Assembly (NCBI GenBank): GCA_009777775.1
Contig: WRLE01000009.1
Location: forward strand, 83,625-147,624
Source of the DNA: Oscillospiraceae bacterium
GTDB taxonomy: Bacteria; Bacillota; Clostridia; Oscillospirales; Oscillospiraceae
Direction: 5' to 3'
Length of the DNA: 64,000 nucleotides
Below, piece after piece: positions 52,669-61,287 of this stretch (the first letter of the stretch is position 1; every line of letters starts with the position of its first letter). Made by a program: the position numbers and the translations under genes. The notes under the pieces are model-generated. The model made no database searches, had not been told where the DNA came from, and saw nothing but the letters and a program-made list of their open reading frames with translations.

Positions 52669-53366
52669 ACACCTTGTCGTCCATCCAAAAGTTCAAACTT
52701 ATAGCCAACGCCCCAAACTGTTTTCAAAGACCAGGTTTCGCTTACATTTTCCAATTTTTCGCGTAAACGCTTTATGTGAACATCCACAGTACGAGAATCG
52801 CCGAAATAATCAAAACCCCATACTTCGTCTAGGAGGATGTTCCGGGTGTATACCCTATTGGGAGAAGAAGCCAAGTGGAATAATAGCTCCATTTCCTTTG
52901 GAGGAGCTTCGACTCGCTTTCCGTGGACAAGCAATTCAAAGGAATCCATGTCGATTATCAGGTTCTCAAAAACCAGGCGTTTGCTATTTTCTTCCTCGCT
53001 GGGGTCGTATCTTCGCATTACGGCATGAACGCGAGCGATGAGTTCGCCCACTTCAAAAGGCTTGACCAAATAATCATCGGCACCCATTTCCAATCCGGAA
53101 ACCTTGTCGATGGTTTCACCCTTTGCGGTGAGAATGATGATGGGAACACTTGAAACTGTTCGGATTTCCTTGCATACACCCCAGCCATCGAGTATGGGAA
53201 GCATAATATCAAGTAAAACTATATCAGGGTCAAAGCTCTCAAATGCAGCAACACCAGCTGCACCATTGTCTGCTATTGATACTGTAAAACCATCTTTTTC
53301 AAGATATAGCCGAAGTAGCTCAGCTATATTGCTGTCATCTTCTACTACAAGTGCCTTTTTTGTCAT
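52665..53366 (-). CDS. OmpR/PhoB-family response regulator
   Basis: The 233-residue protein has a receiver domain with acidic pocket VVEDD, phospho-acceptor Asp53 in VLLDIMLPILDGW, and the Lys of DYLVKPFE. A winged-helix C-terminal domain follows (PPKEMELLFHLASSPNRVYTR ... DVHIKRLREKLE). Its ATG overlaps the hisF stop codon (ATGA) and its own stop overlaps the kinase start, so it is translationally coupled to both the histidine pathway and its kinase. Confidence 0.94.
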   Translation of the reverse strand: MTKKALVVEDDSNIAELLRLYLEKDGFTVSIADNGAAGVAAFESFDPDIVLLDIMLPILDGWGVCKEIRTVSSVPIIILTAKGETIDKVSGLEMGADDYLVKPFEVGELIARVHAVMRRYDPSEEENSKRLVFENLIIDMDSFELLVHGKRVEAPPKEMELLFHLASSPNRVYTRNILLDEVWGFDYFGDSRTVDVHIKRLREKLENVSETWSLKTVWGVGYKFELLDGRQGV

Positions 53367-54121
53367 AAAATCACCTCAATACTCTTATCATTCAACGTTT
53401 TCTTTAAATCTTTAATGGAGACTTCACCATAATGGAAAACTGAAGCTGCAAGACCAGCATCGATGCTTGGTATTGTTTCAAATAGAGTGATAAAATCATC
53501 GATGCTCCCTGCTCCACCAGATGCGATTATCGGGAGGGAAACGACAGCGGAAACAGCTTGGAGCAAGGGCAAGTCGAAACCACCCTTTACACCATCTGTG
53601 TCAATGCTATTTAGTACAAGCTCGCCAGCACCAGTTGCTTCGCCGCGCTTAATCCAATCAATGGCATCAAGTCCGGTATCCACCAAACCAGCACCTGTGA
53701 AAATCCGAAATGCACCATCCACGCGTTTAACATCCACCGCCATGACGATTCGCTCGCTACCATATTTTTGTGCTGCATCGGCGATGAAATCGGGGTTTTT
53801 TATAGCTCCGGAATTTATGCTAACTTTATCAGCTCCACATTCCAATATGGTGGCGATGTCGTCAAGGGTGCTTATCCCCCCTCCCACAGTCAGGGGAATG
53901 GTAACATATTGCACCACTTCTTTTAGGACATCCAAGAAAAGTAGCCGACCTTCAGTTGAAGCTGTAATATCATAAAAACAAAGCTCGTCCGCTCCGTCAT
54001 CACAATATAATTTCGCCAAATCTATTGGGGATGCAACGTCAGTTAAGCCTTCAAAATTAATGCCTTTTACGACACGACCGTCTTTCACATCAAGGCAAGG
54101 AATAATTCTTTTCACACTCAT
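53363..54121 (-). CDS. hisF: Imidazole glycerol phosphate synthase, cyclase subunit
   Basis: HisF makes IGP and AICAR from PRFAR with ammonia from HisH. The (beta/alpha)8 half-repeats are clear: RIIPCLDVKDGRVVKGINF at the start, GGGISTLDD, MAVDVKRVDGAF and ASGGAGSIDDF as phosphate-binding loops. Length 252 is standard. hisH, its glutaminase partner, is not in the window. It lies 53 bp after hisA. Confidence 0.96.
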   Translation of the reverse strand: MSVKRIIPCLDVKDGRVVKGINFEGLTDVASPIDLAKLYCDDGADELCFYDITASTEGRLLFLDVLKEVVQYVTIPLTVGGGISTLDDIATILECGADKVSINSGAIKNPDFIADAAQKYGSERIVMAVDVKRVDGAFRIFTGAGLVDTGLDAIDWIKRGEATGAGELVLNSIDTDGVKGGFDLPLLQAVSAVVSLPIIASGGAGSIDDFITLFETIPSIDAGLAASVFHYGEVSIKDLKKTLNDKSIEVIL

Positions 54122-54174
54122 TTATTTATATCCTTTCTCACTCACGGAATAGTATGTTATCACGGAATCATATG

Positions 54175-54891
54175 CTATTTTGCAAGGGTTTCTATCGCCT
54201 CGTCCAGTTTGATGCTGCCTGTATAGATTGCTCTACCCAATATAGCACCATCAATATTAAGCTCCGACAAAACTCGAATTTCATCAATATCAGTGATACC
54301 ACCGGAAGCGATGATGCCTATGGACAAGCTCTCCCTGAGGGTCTTATAAAGTTCAATATTAGTTCCACTGAGCAAGCCGTCTTTTGAAATGTCGGTGCAA
54401 ATGAGAGTCTGCACTCCCACAGACTCTATTTCTTTGCAAAAATCCAGTATGGTTTTGTCGGATAACTCCAACCAACCGTTTATGGCAACATAGCCGTCTT
54501 TGATATCGGCAGATACCGCAATTGCGCTGCCGTGAAAATTAATCATTTCCGCCATGAATCCTGGAGTCGAAACCGCAGCTGTGCCAAGGATTACACGATT
54601 TACTCCTATGTTTAGATAAGCCTCAACGATTTCCTTGCTACGTATCCCGCCACCAACCTGAGCGCGAAGACCAGATTCGGAAATTATACTCTTTATCACA
54701 TCGAAATTGGCTGGCTTCCCATCTCGAGCACCCTCCAGGTCAACAATATGGATATGGGTTGCTCCAGCTTTTTTAAACTCCAAAGCCATTGCCGACGGGT
54801 CTTCGCTGTAGATGGTCATTTCGTTGTAATCGCCCCGAGACAAGCGAACGACCTTGCCTTCATATAAATCGATAGCAGGGTAAATAATCAT
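54175..54891 (-). CDS. hisA: ProFAR isomerase
   Basis: HisA isomerises the aminoaldose ProFAR to PRFAR. The 238-residue TIM barrel has the catalytic Asp in IIYPAIDLYEGKVVRLSRG, phosphate loops GGGIRSKE and ASGGITDIDE, and the second Asp in CTDISKDGLLSGTN. It lies 9 bp after hisB. Confidence 0.96.
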   Translation of the reverse strand: MIIYPAIDLYEGKVVRLSRGDYNEMTIYSEDPSAMALEFKKAGATHIHIVDLEGARDGKPANFDVIKSIISESGLRAQVGGGIRSKEIVEAYLNIGVNRVILGTAAVSTPGFMAEMINFHGSAIAVSADIKDGYVAINGWLELSDKTILDFCKEIESVGVQTLICTDISKDGLLSGTNIELYKTLRESLSIGIIASGGITDIDEIRVLSELNIDGAILGRAIYTGSIKLDEAIETLAK

Positions 54892-54900
54892 AACTACACT

Positions 54901-55494
54901 CTACTCCATTAAACTACCTTTTGTGGAAGGTATTTCATCTTTTGTTTCTTCATCGATTTTTACAGCCGACCTAAGGGAGCGGGCGAGGGCTTTGAAACAA
55001 GCCTCTATAATGTGATGTGTGTTGGTACCGTCCAGCATTTTCATATGCATGGTTATTCCGGCGTTTCTGGTAAAGGCCACTAGAAATTCCTTTAAAAGCT
55101 CGGTATCCATTGCCCCGATATTATTGTCGGGGAGTGTAACATCAAAGCTTAAATGGGCTCGCCCTGAAATGTCAATTGCACACAAAACCAGAGCTTCATC
55201 CATTGGTAGGGTAATATCGCTATATCTAAATATACCCCGAGCATCACCCAATGCCTGGGAAAAAGCATTCCCAAGGCATATGCCTATATCTTCTATTGTA
55301 TGGTGACCGTCCACTTGGGTATCGCCCTTGCATTTTACTTCCAAGTCGAATCTCCCGTGGCGGGAAAAAAGCTCTAGCATATGATCGAAAAACCCGACTC
55401 CGCTGTCGATTTTATATTGCCCAGTTCCATCAAGGTTTAAGGACAATTGAATATCGGTTTCGGCTGTTTTTCGTGAAATATTTGCAGTTCTCAT
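54901..55494 (-). CDS. hisB: Imidazoleglycerol-phosphate dehydratase
   Basis: The 197-residue monofunctional enzyme (no phosphatase domain) has the manganese-binding motifs [29 protein letters not shown] and [12 protein letters not shown], with [16 protein letters not shown] at the end. The ATG at 55494 has GGAAAGGTG upstream; a TTG six codons earlier overlaps the ribosome site. Confidence 0.96.
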   Translation of the reverse strand: MRTANISRKTAETDIQLSLNLDGTGQYKIDSGVGFFDHMLELFSRHGRFDLEVKCKGDTQVDGHHTIEDIGICLGNAFSQALGDARGIFRYSDITLPMDEALVLCAIDISGRAHLSFDVTLPDNNIGAMDTELLKEFLVAFTRNAGITMHMKMLDGTNTHHIIEACFKALARSLRSAVKIDEETKDEIPSTKGSLME

Positions 55495-55518
55495 TATTAT
55501 GCACCTTTCCAATGTATC

Positions 55519-56589
55519 CTACTTATGTGTTTGGCTTAAAATATCAGACATTGCAGCTATTAGCAAATCCATTTGTTCCTTTGTGCCAACGGTGATGCGG
55601 AGGTAGTCGGAAATCCGAGCTTTGTTCCAATGACGCACTAAAATACCACGAGATCTTAGTGCTGCATACAAGTCCGCACCGCTCACATCGGGGTGCATTG
55701 TGAACAAAAAGTTTGCCATGGAATCTGTCATTATAAAACCCAAATCTCTAAGGCGGGATTTTGCATCTTCACGAGTTTCGATTATTTCCCTTTGCTTTTC
55801 TTTATAATAATCATCATTATCCAAAGCGGCGATTCCAGCCACTTGCGTTAGGCGATTTACATTATATGGATTAAATGAGTATTTCATTCTATTTAAGTCT
55901 TCAATGAGGGCTGCAGATGCTATGGCATATGCAAGACGAGCACCAGCCATGGAGCGGGCTTTGGAATAGGTGTGCATAACGATGAGATTGTCATATTTTT
56001 TGATGAGGGGTATCGCAGAATCTGCACCAAAGTCCACATAGGCTTCATCGATTAAGACAACATGGTCTGGATTTGTTTTTAATATGGATTCTATTTCGAT
56101 GAGCTTTAGTGCTATCCCTGTGGGAGCGTTTGGGTTTGCAATAATGATATTTTTCCCAACACCGAAATAATCGGAAACCCCAATGGTGAAATCCTCTTTT
56201 AGTGGGATTTGCTCATAGGGCAGGTCATAAAGCTCTGCATAAACAGGATAGAAACCATATGTTATATCAGGGAAGCAAATATGACGAGTTTTATCGCAAA
56301 AAGCAAGGAAAGCAAATGCAAGCAGTTCGTCAGAACCATTGCCAATAATTATATTATCGGTATTTACTCCATAAAACTTCGCCAGTTTATCAATCAATAT
56401 ATTCCCATCGGGACTGGGATATAGGCGAAGCTTTTCAATTTCTTCCGCATTTATTGCAGAAACAACCCCTGGGGGCGGTGGATAAGGGGATTCATTTGTG
56501 TTTAATTTTATAAATTCCATATCGGTCGGCTGCTCACCAGGCACATAGGCATCTAGAGATAAAAGCCGCTGGGACAAAAATCTGCTCAT
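55519..56589 (-). CDS. hisC: Histidinol-phosphate aminotransferase
   Basis: The 356-residue PLP-dependent fold-I aminotransferase has NTNESPYPPPPGV at the start, IIANPNAPTGIALK, VLIDEAYVDFG, and the PLP lysine in MHTYSKARSMAGARLAYA. LRITVGTKEQMDLLI closes the protein. AAGGTGA precedes the ATG. The 439-bp gap upstream, with two hairpins and a candidate promoter, suggests it can be transcribed separately from hisD. Confidence 0.96.
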   Translation of the reverse strand: MSRFLSQRLLSLDAYVPGEQPTDMEFIKLNTNESPYPPPPGVVSAINAEEIEKLRLYPSPDGNILIDKLAKFYGVNTDNIIIGNGSDELLAFAFLAFCDKTRHICFPDITYGFYPVYAELYDLPYEQIPLKEDFTIGVSDYFGVGKNIIIANPNAPTGIALKLIEIESILKTNPDHVVLIDEAYVDFGADSAIPLIKKYDNLIVMHTYSKARSMAGARLAYAIASAALIEDLNRMKYSFNPYNVNRLTQVAGIAALDNDDYYKEKQREIIETREDAKSRLRDLGFIMTDSMANFLFTMHPDVSGADLYAALRSRGILVRHWNKARISDYLRITVGTKEQMDLLIAAMSDILSQTHK

Positions 56590-56694
56590 AATTTCACCTT
56601 ATTTATATTATCTTCGTAGCAATGTCGCCATGGAAAAAAGTCATAAATCAATGCGGCATAATCATTCTACCATATTTGTCAATAGACCAAAATG

Positions 56695-56703
56695 ATTATA
56701 CCA
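56695..56703 (-). promoter_or_regulatory. Candidate extended -10 promoter for hisC
   Basis: The minus strand reads TGGTATAAT within an inverted repeat whose other arm is near 56655. No good -35 is visible. It is the only plausible start for an internal hisC transcript. Confidence 0.4.
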
Positions 56704-56787
56704 CATCAAAGCGGTTGGTTATACATTTATTTCAACATTATTTTCAAGCCGGCTCAAAGAGGTCGTCAAGTAATAGTGTATACGAAC

Positions 56788-56837
56788 TTCAACCCAGCGG
56801 TATCTATACAAAAATACATAGATACCGCTGGGTTGAA
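56788..56837. repeat. Perfect hairpin repeat, copy 1
   Basis: A perfect 20-bp stem (TTCAACCCAGCGGTATCTAT and its complement) closes the 10-nt loop ACAAAAATAC. The same 50-nt sequence recurs at 56974-57023. Confidence 0.9.
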
Positions 56838-56973
56838 AATAATAATCTTTATGCATTTGATATGAAAAATATCACTTAAATTCTATTTTATCAAGAAAAA
56901 AGCCAGTAATACTAAGGCGTAGCGGCGTTAATGCTTTGTTGGTGTAATTGTGAATGAATGAAAGACTAAAAAC

Positions 56974-57023
56974 TTCAACCCAGCGGTATCTATACAAAAA
57001 TACATAGATACCGCTGGGTTGAA
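56974..57023. repeat. Perfect hairpin repeat, copy 2
   Basis: It is identical to copy 1 including the loop, and lies 5 nt after the hisD stop codon on the minus strand. It can act as a strong stem at the hisD 3' end, but no U tract follows it, so it may protect the transcript or cause pausing rather than terminate. Confidence 0.9.
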
Positions 57024-57028
57024 AATAT

Positions 57029-58306
57029 CTAATCTTCGCTTCGATGCCGTATTGCTACTGAATTTGCGTGGGCTTCGAAGCTTTCGTTTTGGGCGAAAGC
57101 TATAATATCACTGCTGGCTTTTTCCAAAGCCTCTTTTGTGTAATATGTGAAGGAGGATTTTTTTATAAAATCATCTACTGATAAGGGGCTGGAAAACCAA
57201 GCGGTGCCATAAGTGGGGATGGTGTGGTTGGGACCGGCGTAGTAATCGCCAACGGCTTCAGGAGTGTTTCTGCCAAGGAAAACAGAACCAGCATTTGTAA
57301 CTTTGTCTAGATAAGAAAAAGGCTCATCAAGGAAAATTTCAAGATGCTCCGGTGCCAGCTCGTTTGATATTTCAAAAGCTTTATCAATGGAATCGACAAT
57401 TATGATTTTGCCTTGCTCGTCAATGGAGGCTCTTGCTATTTCCTCTCTGGGAAGAAACATGAGCTGCTTTTCTATTTCGGCAGATACGCTTGATGCCAAA
57501 TCTACGCTGTCAGTAATCAAAATAGCAGAGGAATCCTCACCATGCTCGCATTGGGATAGCATATCTGCTGCCACATGGGAAGGGTCTGCTTTGTCATCGG
57601 CGATGACTAGTATATCGCTGGGTCCCGCTATCATGTCGATGCCCACCACTCCGAAAACTTGCCGCTTTGCCTCGGCAACATATGCGTTGCCAGGTCCCGT
57701 TATCTTGTCTACTCGTGGAACGCTTGCAGTGCCATATGCCATGGCAGCAATAGCTTGTGCTCCACCCATTTTATATATCTTATCAGCTCCGGCGATTTTC
57801 GCTGCGACGAGAATTCCTGCATCAATGCTGCCATCTGCCTTTGGAGGCGTGGCTAATATTATTTGTCCGACTCCAGCTAGCTTTGCCGGTATACAATTCA
57901 TCAATACGGTGGAGGGGTATGCCGCCGTTCCACCCGGAATGTATAACCCTGCGCAGCTGATGGGGAGTATACGCTGCCCCATTACAATTCCATCACCAGG
58001 AGTTATAGTATAACCTTGGCGGATTTGTGAGCGATGAAATTCCTCGATGTTTTCCGCCGCCCTCTCCATGACTGCCAAGAACACCGGTTCTACCATGTCC
58101 ATGGCAGCGTCTATTTCTGCTCCGCTGACCTCAAATGATTCCAAGCGGCAACCATCGAATCTCTCCGTGTATTCACATACAGCAGCATCGCCACGTTCGA
58201 TGATATCTTTAATAATATTTCTAACAGATTCGACGACCTCAACAGGAGTTTCACCCCTTACAGGACGAATTGCGTCGAAATCTGATGCTTTGATTATTTT
58301 AATCAT
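57029..58306 (-). CDS. hisD: Histidinol dehydrogenase
   Basis: HisD performs the last two oxidations of histidine synthesis with zinc and NAD. The 425-residue protein has ITGPGNAYVAEAKR, DMIAGPSDILVIAD, DMLSQCEHGEDSSAILIT, ELAPEHLEIF and VGDYYAGPNHTIPTYGTAWF, all family motifs. The ATG at 58306 has AAGGGGA upstream and sits 7 bp after the hisZG stop; a GTG ten codons earlier overlaps hisZG and lacks a ribosome site. Confidence 0.96.
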   Translation of the reverse strand: MIKIIKASDFDAIRPVRGETPVEVVESVRNIIKDIIERGDAAVCEYTERFDGCRLESFEVSGAEIDAAMDMVEPVFLAVMERAAENIEEFHRSQIRQGYTITPGDGIVMGQRILPISCAGLYIPGGTAAYPSTVLMNCIPAKLAGVGQIILATPPKADGSIDAGILVAAKIAGADKIYKMGGAQAIAAMAYGTASVPRVDKITGPGNAYVAEAKRQVFGVVGIDMIAGPSDILVIADDKADPSHVAADMLSQCEHGEDSSAILITDSVDLASSVSAEIEKQLMFLPREEIARASIDEQGKIIIVDSIDKAFEISNELAPEHLEIFLDEPFSYLDKVTNAGSVFLGRNTPEAVGDYYAGPNHTIPTYGTAWFSSPLSVDDFIKKSSFTYYTKEALEKASSDIIAFAQNESFEAHANSVAIRHRSED

Positions 58307-58313
58307 ATTATAT

Positions 58314-59891
58314 CTATCCCCTTTGAATTTTATCACACATTGTGCTGATTGCTTCGTGTTTGAATTTGTAGCTGGCTTTGTTTGAGATAAGCCTTGCGCT
58401 TATATCTGTTATGGTAACCATTGCCTCAAGGTTGTTTTCCCTAAGGGTTGTGCCTGTTTCCACGATGTCAACGATTACATCGGAAAGACCCAAGAGGGGA
58501 GCCAGCTCTATGGAGCCGTTTAGTGTTATTATATCTATATCTCTTCCCAGACTTTCGTAATAGTTTCTTGATATGTTGGGGAATTTCGTTGCTACTTTTA
58601 ATGTGCGGTCTTGCTTATCGATATAACCCTTTTCAGCTGCGACGCATATGCGGCATTTCCCCATGTCTAAATCCAAAAGTTCGTACACATCAGAGGCCAG
58701 CTCTAATAAAATATCCTTTCCCACAACACCGATGTCTGCTACACCACGCTCCACATATATAGATACATCGGAGGGCTTCACCCAAAAGAAGCGTACTCCA
58801 TTTTCCGGGTTTTCAAATACCAGGCGACGGCTCTCTTCGCTCATGCCAGGGCAGCCATAACCAGAGGATTCAAAAACAGCGTATGCGTCTTCTCCGAGTC
58901 TTCCCTTTGGTAAAGCGATGTTTATCATGTCATTTGAAACAGTCGGCATATCAGCATCGGCTTTGCCATATTGGATATATTGTTGCTCCAGTAGGTCTAG
59001 ATAAACTGCAAAACCAACTGCTCCAGCTTGTTTGCCGAATCTACGGAGAAGCTCGTCATAACGCCCACCAGACAAAACCTTTTTTGGTATACCCTCAATG
59101 AAACCTTGAAAAATGATTCCGCTGTAATAATTCAAATCGTTGACAATGGTGAAATCAAGGTTCACATTTTCGTGTGCATCTAAACCCTTTAAAACTTCAT
59201 AAACTTCTTCAAGTTCAAGCAGAGCAGACTCGGTTTCCTCATTTATACTAATTTCTCGCAGGGTATCGATGGTTTCGTCAAATGAACCATAAAGCATGAC
59301 CAATGTGGCAAGCTTTTCACGGCATTCGTTATCGATGTCATATTCATCGAACAGAGCATTTATTTCAGGTATATTCTTTTCGCTGACGCTTTGCAGAAGT
59401 CTGCTACTTTGCTGGGAATTAAGATTCGCATTTTGCAATAGCCCGCTCAAAAATCCCATATGGGATATTTCCAACCTGCTTTGATTACTTAGTTCCTTTA
59501 AGCTCTGCCTTGCCAGCATCAGTACTTCGCCCATTGCTGATACATCGATGTCACCAATGAATTCTAAGCCTACTTGCATCTGCTCTTTAAACTCACCGCC
59601 TTCGGGTCTGTATATGGTTTCGTCATAATAAAGCTTTTTAGTGGTACCATCATCAATTGTTTGTTTGACAATGGATAATGTAACATCTGGACGAAGAGCC
59701 ATCAGTTTCCCGCTGGTTCCTGTGAAAGTAATTACATCACCCGAGGATAAAAAAGCTTTGTTATCAGCATATAATCCGTATTCTTCGAATCTGCTCATCC
59801 TATAGGGTTCGTATCCATATCGGCTATATAGTGAACGCAGACAAAGTATAGCCTGTTCATCATATCTTATTACATCATCTGAATAATTCAT
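58314..59891 (-). CDS. hisZ-hisG: HisZ-HisG fusion: ATP phosphoribosyltransferase with regulatory subunit
   Basis: One 525-residue protein holds both halves of short-form ATP phosphoribosyltransferase, which commits ATP and PRPP to histidine synthesis. Residues 1 to about 315 are HisZ, a histidyl-tRNA-synthetase-like regulator (TSGKLMALRPDVTLSIVK, YRPEGGEFKEQMQVGLEFIG, LSGGRYDELLRRFG). Residues from about 322 are HisG short form (INIALPKGRLGEDAYAVF, VADIGVVGKDILLE, VDIVETGTTLRENNL). Short HisG (about 204 residues here) needs HisZ for activity, so the fusion fixes the 1:1 ratio. No frameshift or internal stop occurs. AAAGGAG precedes the ATG. Confidence 0.94.
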   Translation of the reverse strand: MNYSDDVIRYDEQAILCLRSLYSRYGYEPYRMSRFEEYGLYADNKAFLSSGDVITFTGTSGKLMALRPDVTLSIVKQTIDDGTTKKLYYDETIYRPEGGEFKEQMQVGLEFIGDIDVSAMGEVLMLARQSLKELSNQSRLEISHMGFLSGLLQNANLNSQQSSRLLQSVSEKNIPEINALFDEYDIDNECREKLATLVMLYGSFDETIDTLREISINEETESALLELEEVYEVLKGLDAHENVNLDFTIVNDLNYYSGIIFQGFIEGIPKKVLSGGRYDELLRRFGKQAGAVGFAVYLDLLEQQYIQYGKADADMPTVSNDMINIALPKGRLGEDAYAVFESSGYGCPGMSEESRRLVFENPENGVRFFWVKPSDVSIYVERGVADIGVVGKDILLELASDVYELLDLDMGKCRICVAAEKGYIDKQDRTLKVATKFPNISRNYYESLGRDIDIITLNGSIELAPLLGLSDVIVDIVETGTTLRENNLEAMVTITDISARLISNKASYKFKHEAISTMCDKIQRG

Positions 59892-59959
59892 AAATTTCTC
59901 CTTTATATGAGTATGGTTAATCGTTCTTTTAAATTAATAATATATTGTATGCTAAATAA

Positions 59960-59983
59960 AAAGAAGCCCTTTCGGGCTTCTTT
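59960..59983 (-). terminator. lysC terminator
   Basis: A 10-bp stem (AAAGAAGCCC / GGGCTTCTTT) with a TTTC loop, GAAA on the transcribed minus strand, is followed by TTATTTAGC. It lies 17 nt after the lysC stop. Confidence 0.85.
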
Positions 59984-60000
59984 CTTTATTGGGGATAGCC

Positions 60001-61209
60001 TCAAGCCCCGAAAAACTGGGCATGGATGGCGGACACAGCGCGCTCTGCATCCTTTTTTTCCACGAGGACAGAGATTTTGATTTCGCTGGTGGAAATCATG
60101 TCGATATTAATTTTAGCCCCATATAGAGCTTCAAACATTTGAGCAGCAACACCTGGTGCTGTCATCATTCCCGCTCCCACGATGCTAACTTTTGCAATAT
60201 TATCATCGACGCTGAGATCAGTAAATCCGAGGGACTCTTTATTTTCTTCAAGAACCGACTGAGCAGCAGCCATATCGCCAAGGGCAACAGTGAAGCTTAT
60301 ATCTTTGGTATCGTCTCGACCTATTGATTGAAGGATTATATCAACGTTGATGCTTGCATTTGCCAATGTACGAAAGACTTTAAAAGCAATACCAGGTTCA
60401 TCCTTTAATCCCATGAGTGCAATTCGAGCGATATTGGTATCCCTGGCTACGCCGCTGATTTTTGAATGTTCCACTTTTGTTACCTCCTTGACAATTGTTC
60501 CGGGCTTTCTCTCGAAGCTCGAAAGGACTTCTAAATTAACGCCATAGCGTTTTGCGATTTCAACCGAGCGATTGTGCAATACCTGAGCACCTAAGGAGGC
60601 AAGCTCAAGCATTTCATCATATGTTATCTCATCAAGCTTAAATGCTGTGGGAACTTTGCGGGGGTCGCTGGTGAATATGCCTTCCACATCGGTGTATATC
60701 TGACATAAGTCTGCATTGAGGGTAACCGCAACGGAAACTGCCGTTGTATCGGAACCGCCTCTACCCAGTGTGGTTATATCATCGTATCTATTTATGCCTT
60801 GGAATCCTGCGATGAGTACGATTCTCCGACGATCCAGTTCGGTTTTGATACGTTCGGTGGCGATTCGCTCGACTCTGGCACTGCCGTAATCGGTGGTGGT
60901 TTGCAAGCCAATCTGCCAACCGGTCAACGAGACAACTGGGAGTCCGATTTTTTCCAAAGTCATTGCCATCAGAGCAATTGAAACCTGCTCACCAGTTGAC
61001 AACAGGACATCCATTTCTCTCTTGGAAGGGTTCGGGTTGATTTCATTAGCTTTTTCAATGAGGATGTCCGTTGTATCTCCTTGTGCTGAAAGCACTACAA
61101 CCACATCGTTGCCCTCGGTGAACTTTTCTGCGATTATCCATGCCACCCGTTCCATACGCTCTGAGTCTGCTACGGATGAACCGCCGAATTTCATTACTAT
61201 TAAAGCCAT
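60001..61209 (-). CDS. lysC: Aspartate kinase
   Basis: This monofunctional 402-residue enzyme phosphorylates aspartate for lysine, threonine and methionine synthesis. The kinase domain has VMKFGGSSVADSERM and TTLGRGGSDTTAVSVA; two ACT domains at the C-terminus (about 265-400) allow feedback control by amino acids. AGGAGGA precedes the ATG. It is the second gene of the hom-lysC pair, 78 bp after hom. No lysine riboswitch is visible. Confidence 0.95.
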   Translation of the reverse strand: MALIVMKFGGSSVADSERMERVAWIIAEKFTEGNDVVVVLSAQGDTTDILIEKANEINPNPSKREMDVLLSTGEQVSIALMAMTLEKIGLPVVSLTGWQIGLQTTTDYGSARVERIATERIKTELDRRRIVLIAGFQGINRYDDITTLGRGGSDTTAVSVAVTLNADLCQIYTDVEGIFTSDPRKVPTAFKLDEITYDEMLELASLGAQVLHNRSVEIAKRYGVNLEVLSSFERKPGTIVKEVTKVEHSKISGVARDTNIARIALMGLKDEPGIAFKVFRTLANASINVDIILQSIGRDDTKDISFTVALGDMAAAQSVLEENKESLGFTDLSVDDNIAKVSIVGAGMMTAPGVAAQMFEALYGAKINIDMISTSEIKISVLVEKKDAERAVSAIHAQFFGA

Positions 61210-61287
61210 ATTTGCTATCCTCCTGGGGTTAGAATGCTATATATTTTGTGTTGTTAGTGCATTTTAAGTGTATATATTGACGGAGTG

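Larger units (their letters stand above)
56590..57028. other. 439-bp hisD-hisC gap
   Basis: It holds two identical hairpin repeats (56788-56837 and 56974-57023) and an AT-rich 136-nt spacer between them. An inverted repeat GGCATAATCATT / AATGATTATACC (about 56655-56702) surrounds the candidate extended -10 for hisC (minus strand TGGTATAAT at 56695-56703). No protein-coding frame is credible and no T-box motif was found. Confidence 0.6.

Noticed and set aside
56788..57023. CRISPR array
   Set aside because: There are only two repeats, each a 50-nt self-complementary palindrome, with a 136-nt spacer and no cas genes.
57387..58013. 208-codon plus-strand frame opposite hisD
   Set aside because: Antisense shadow of hisD, whose motifs are all in the minus-strand frame.
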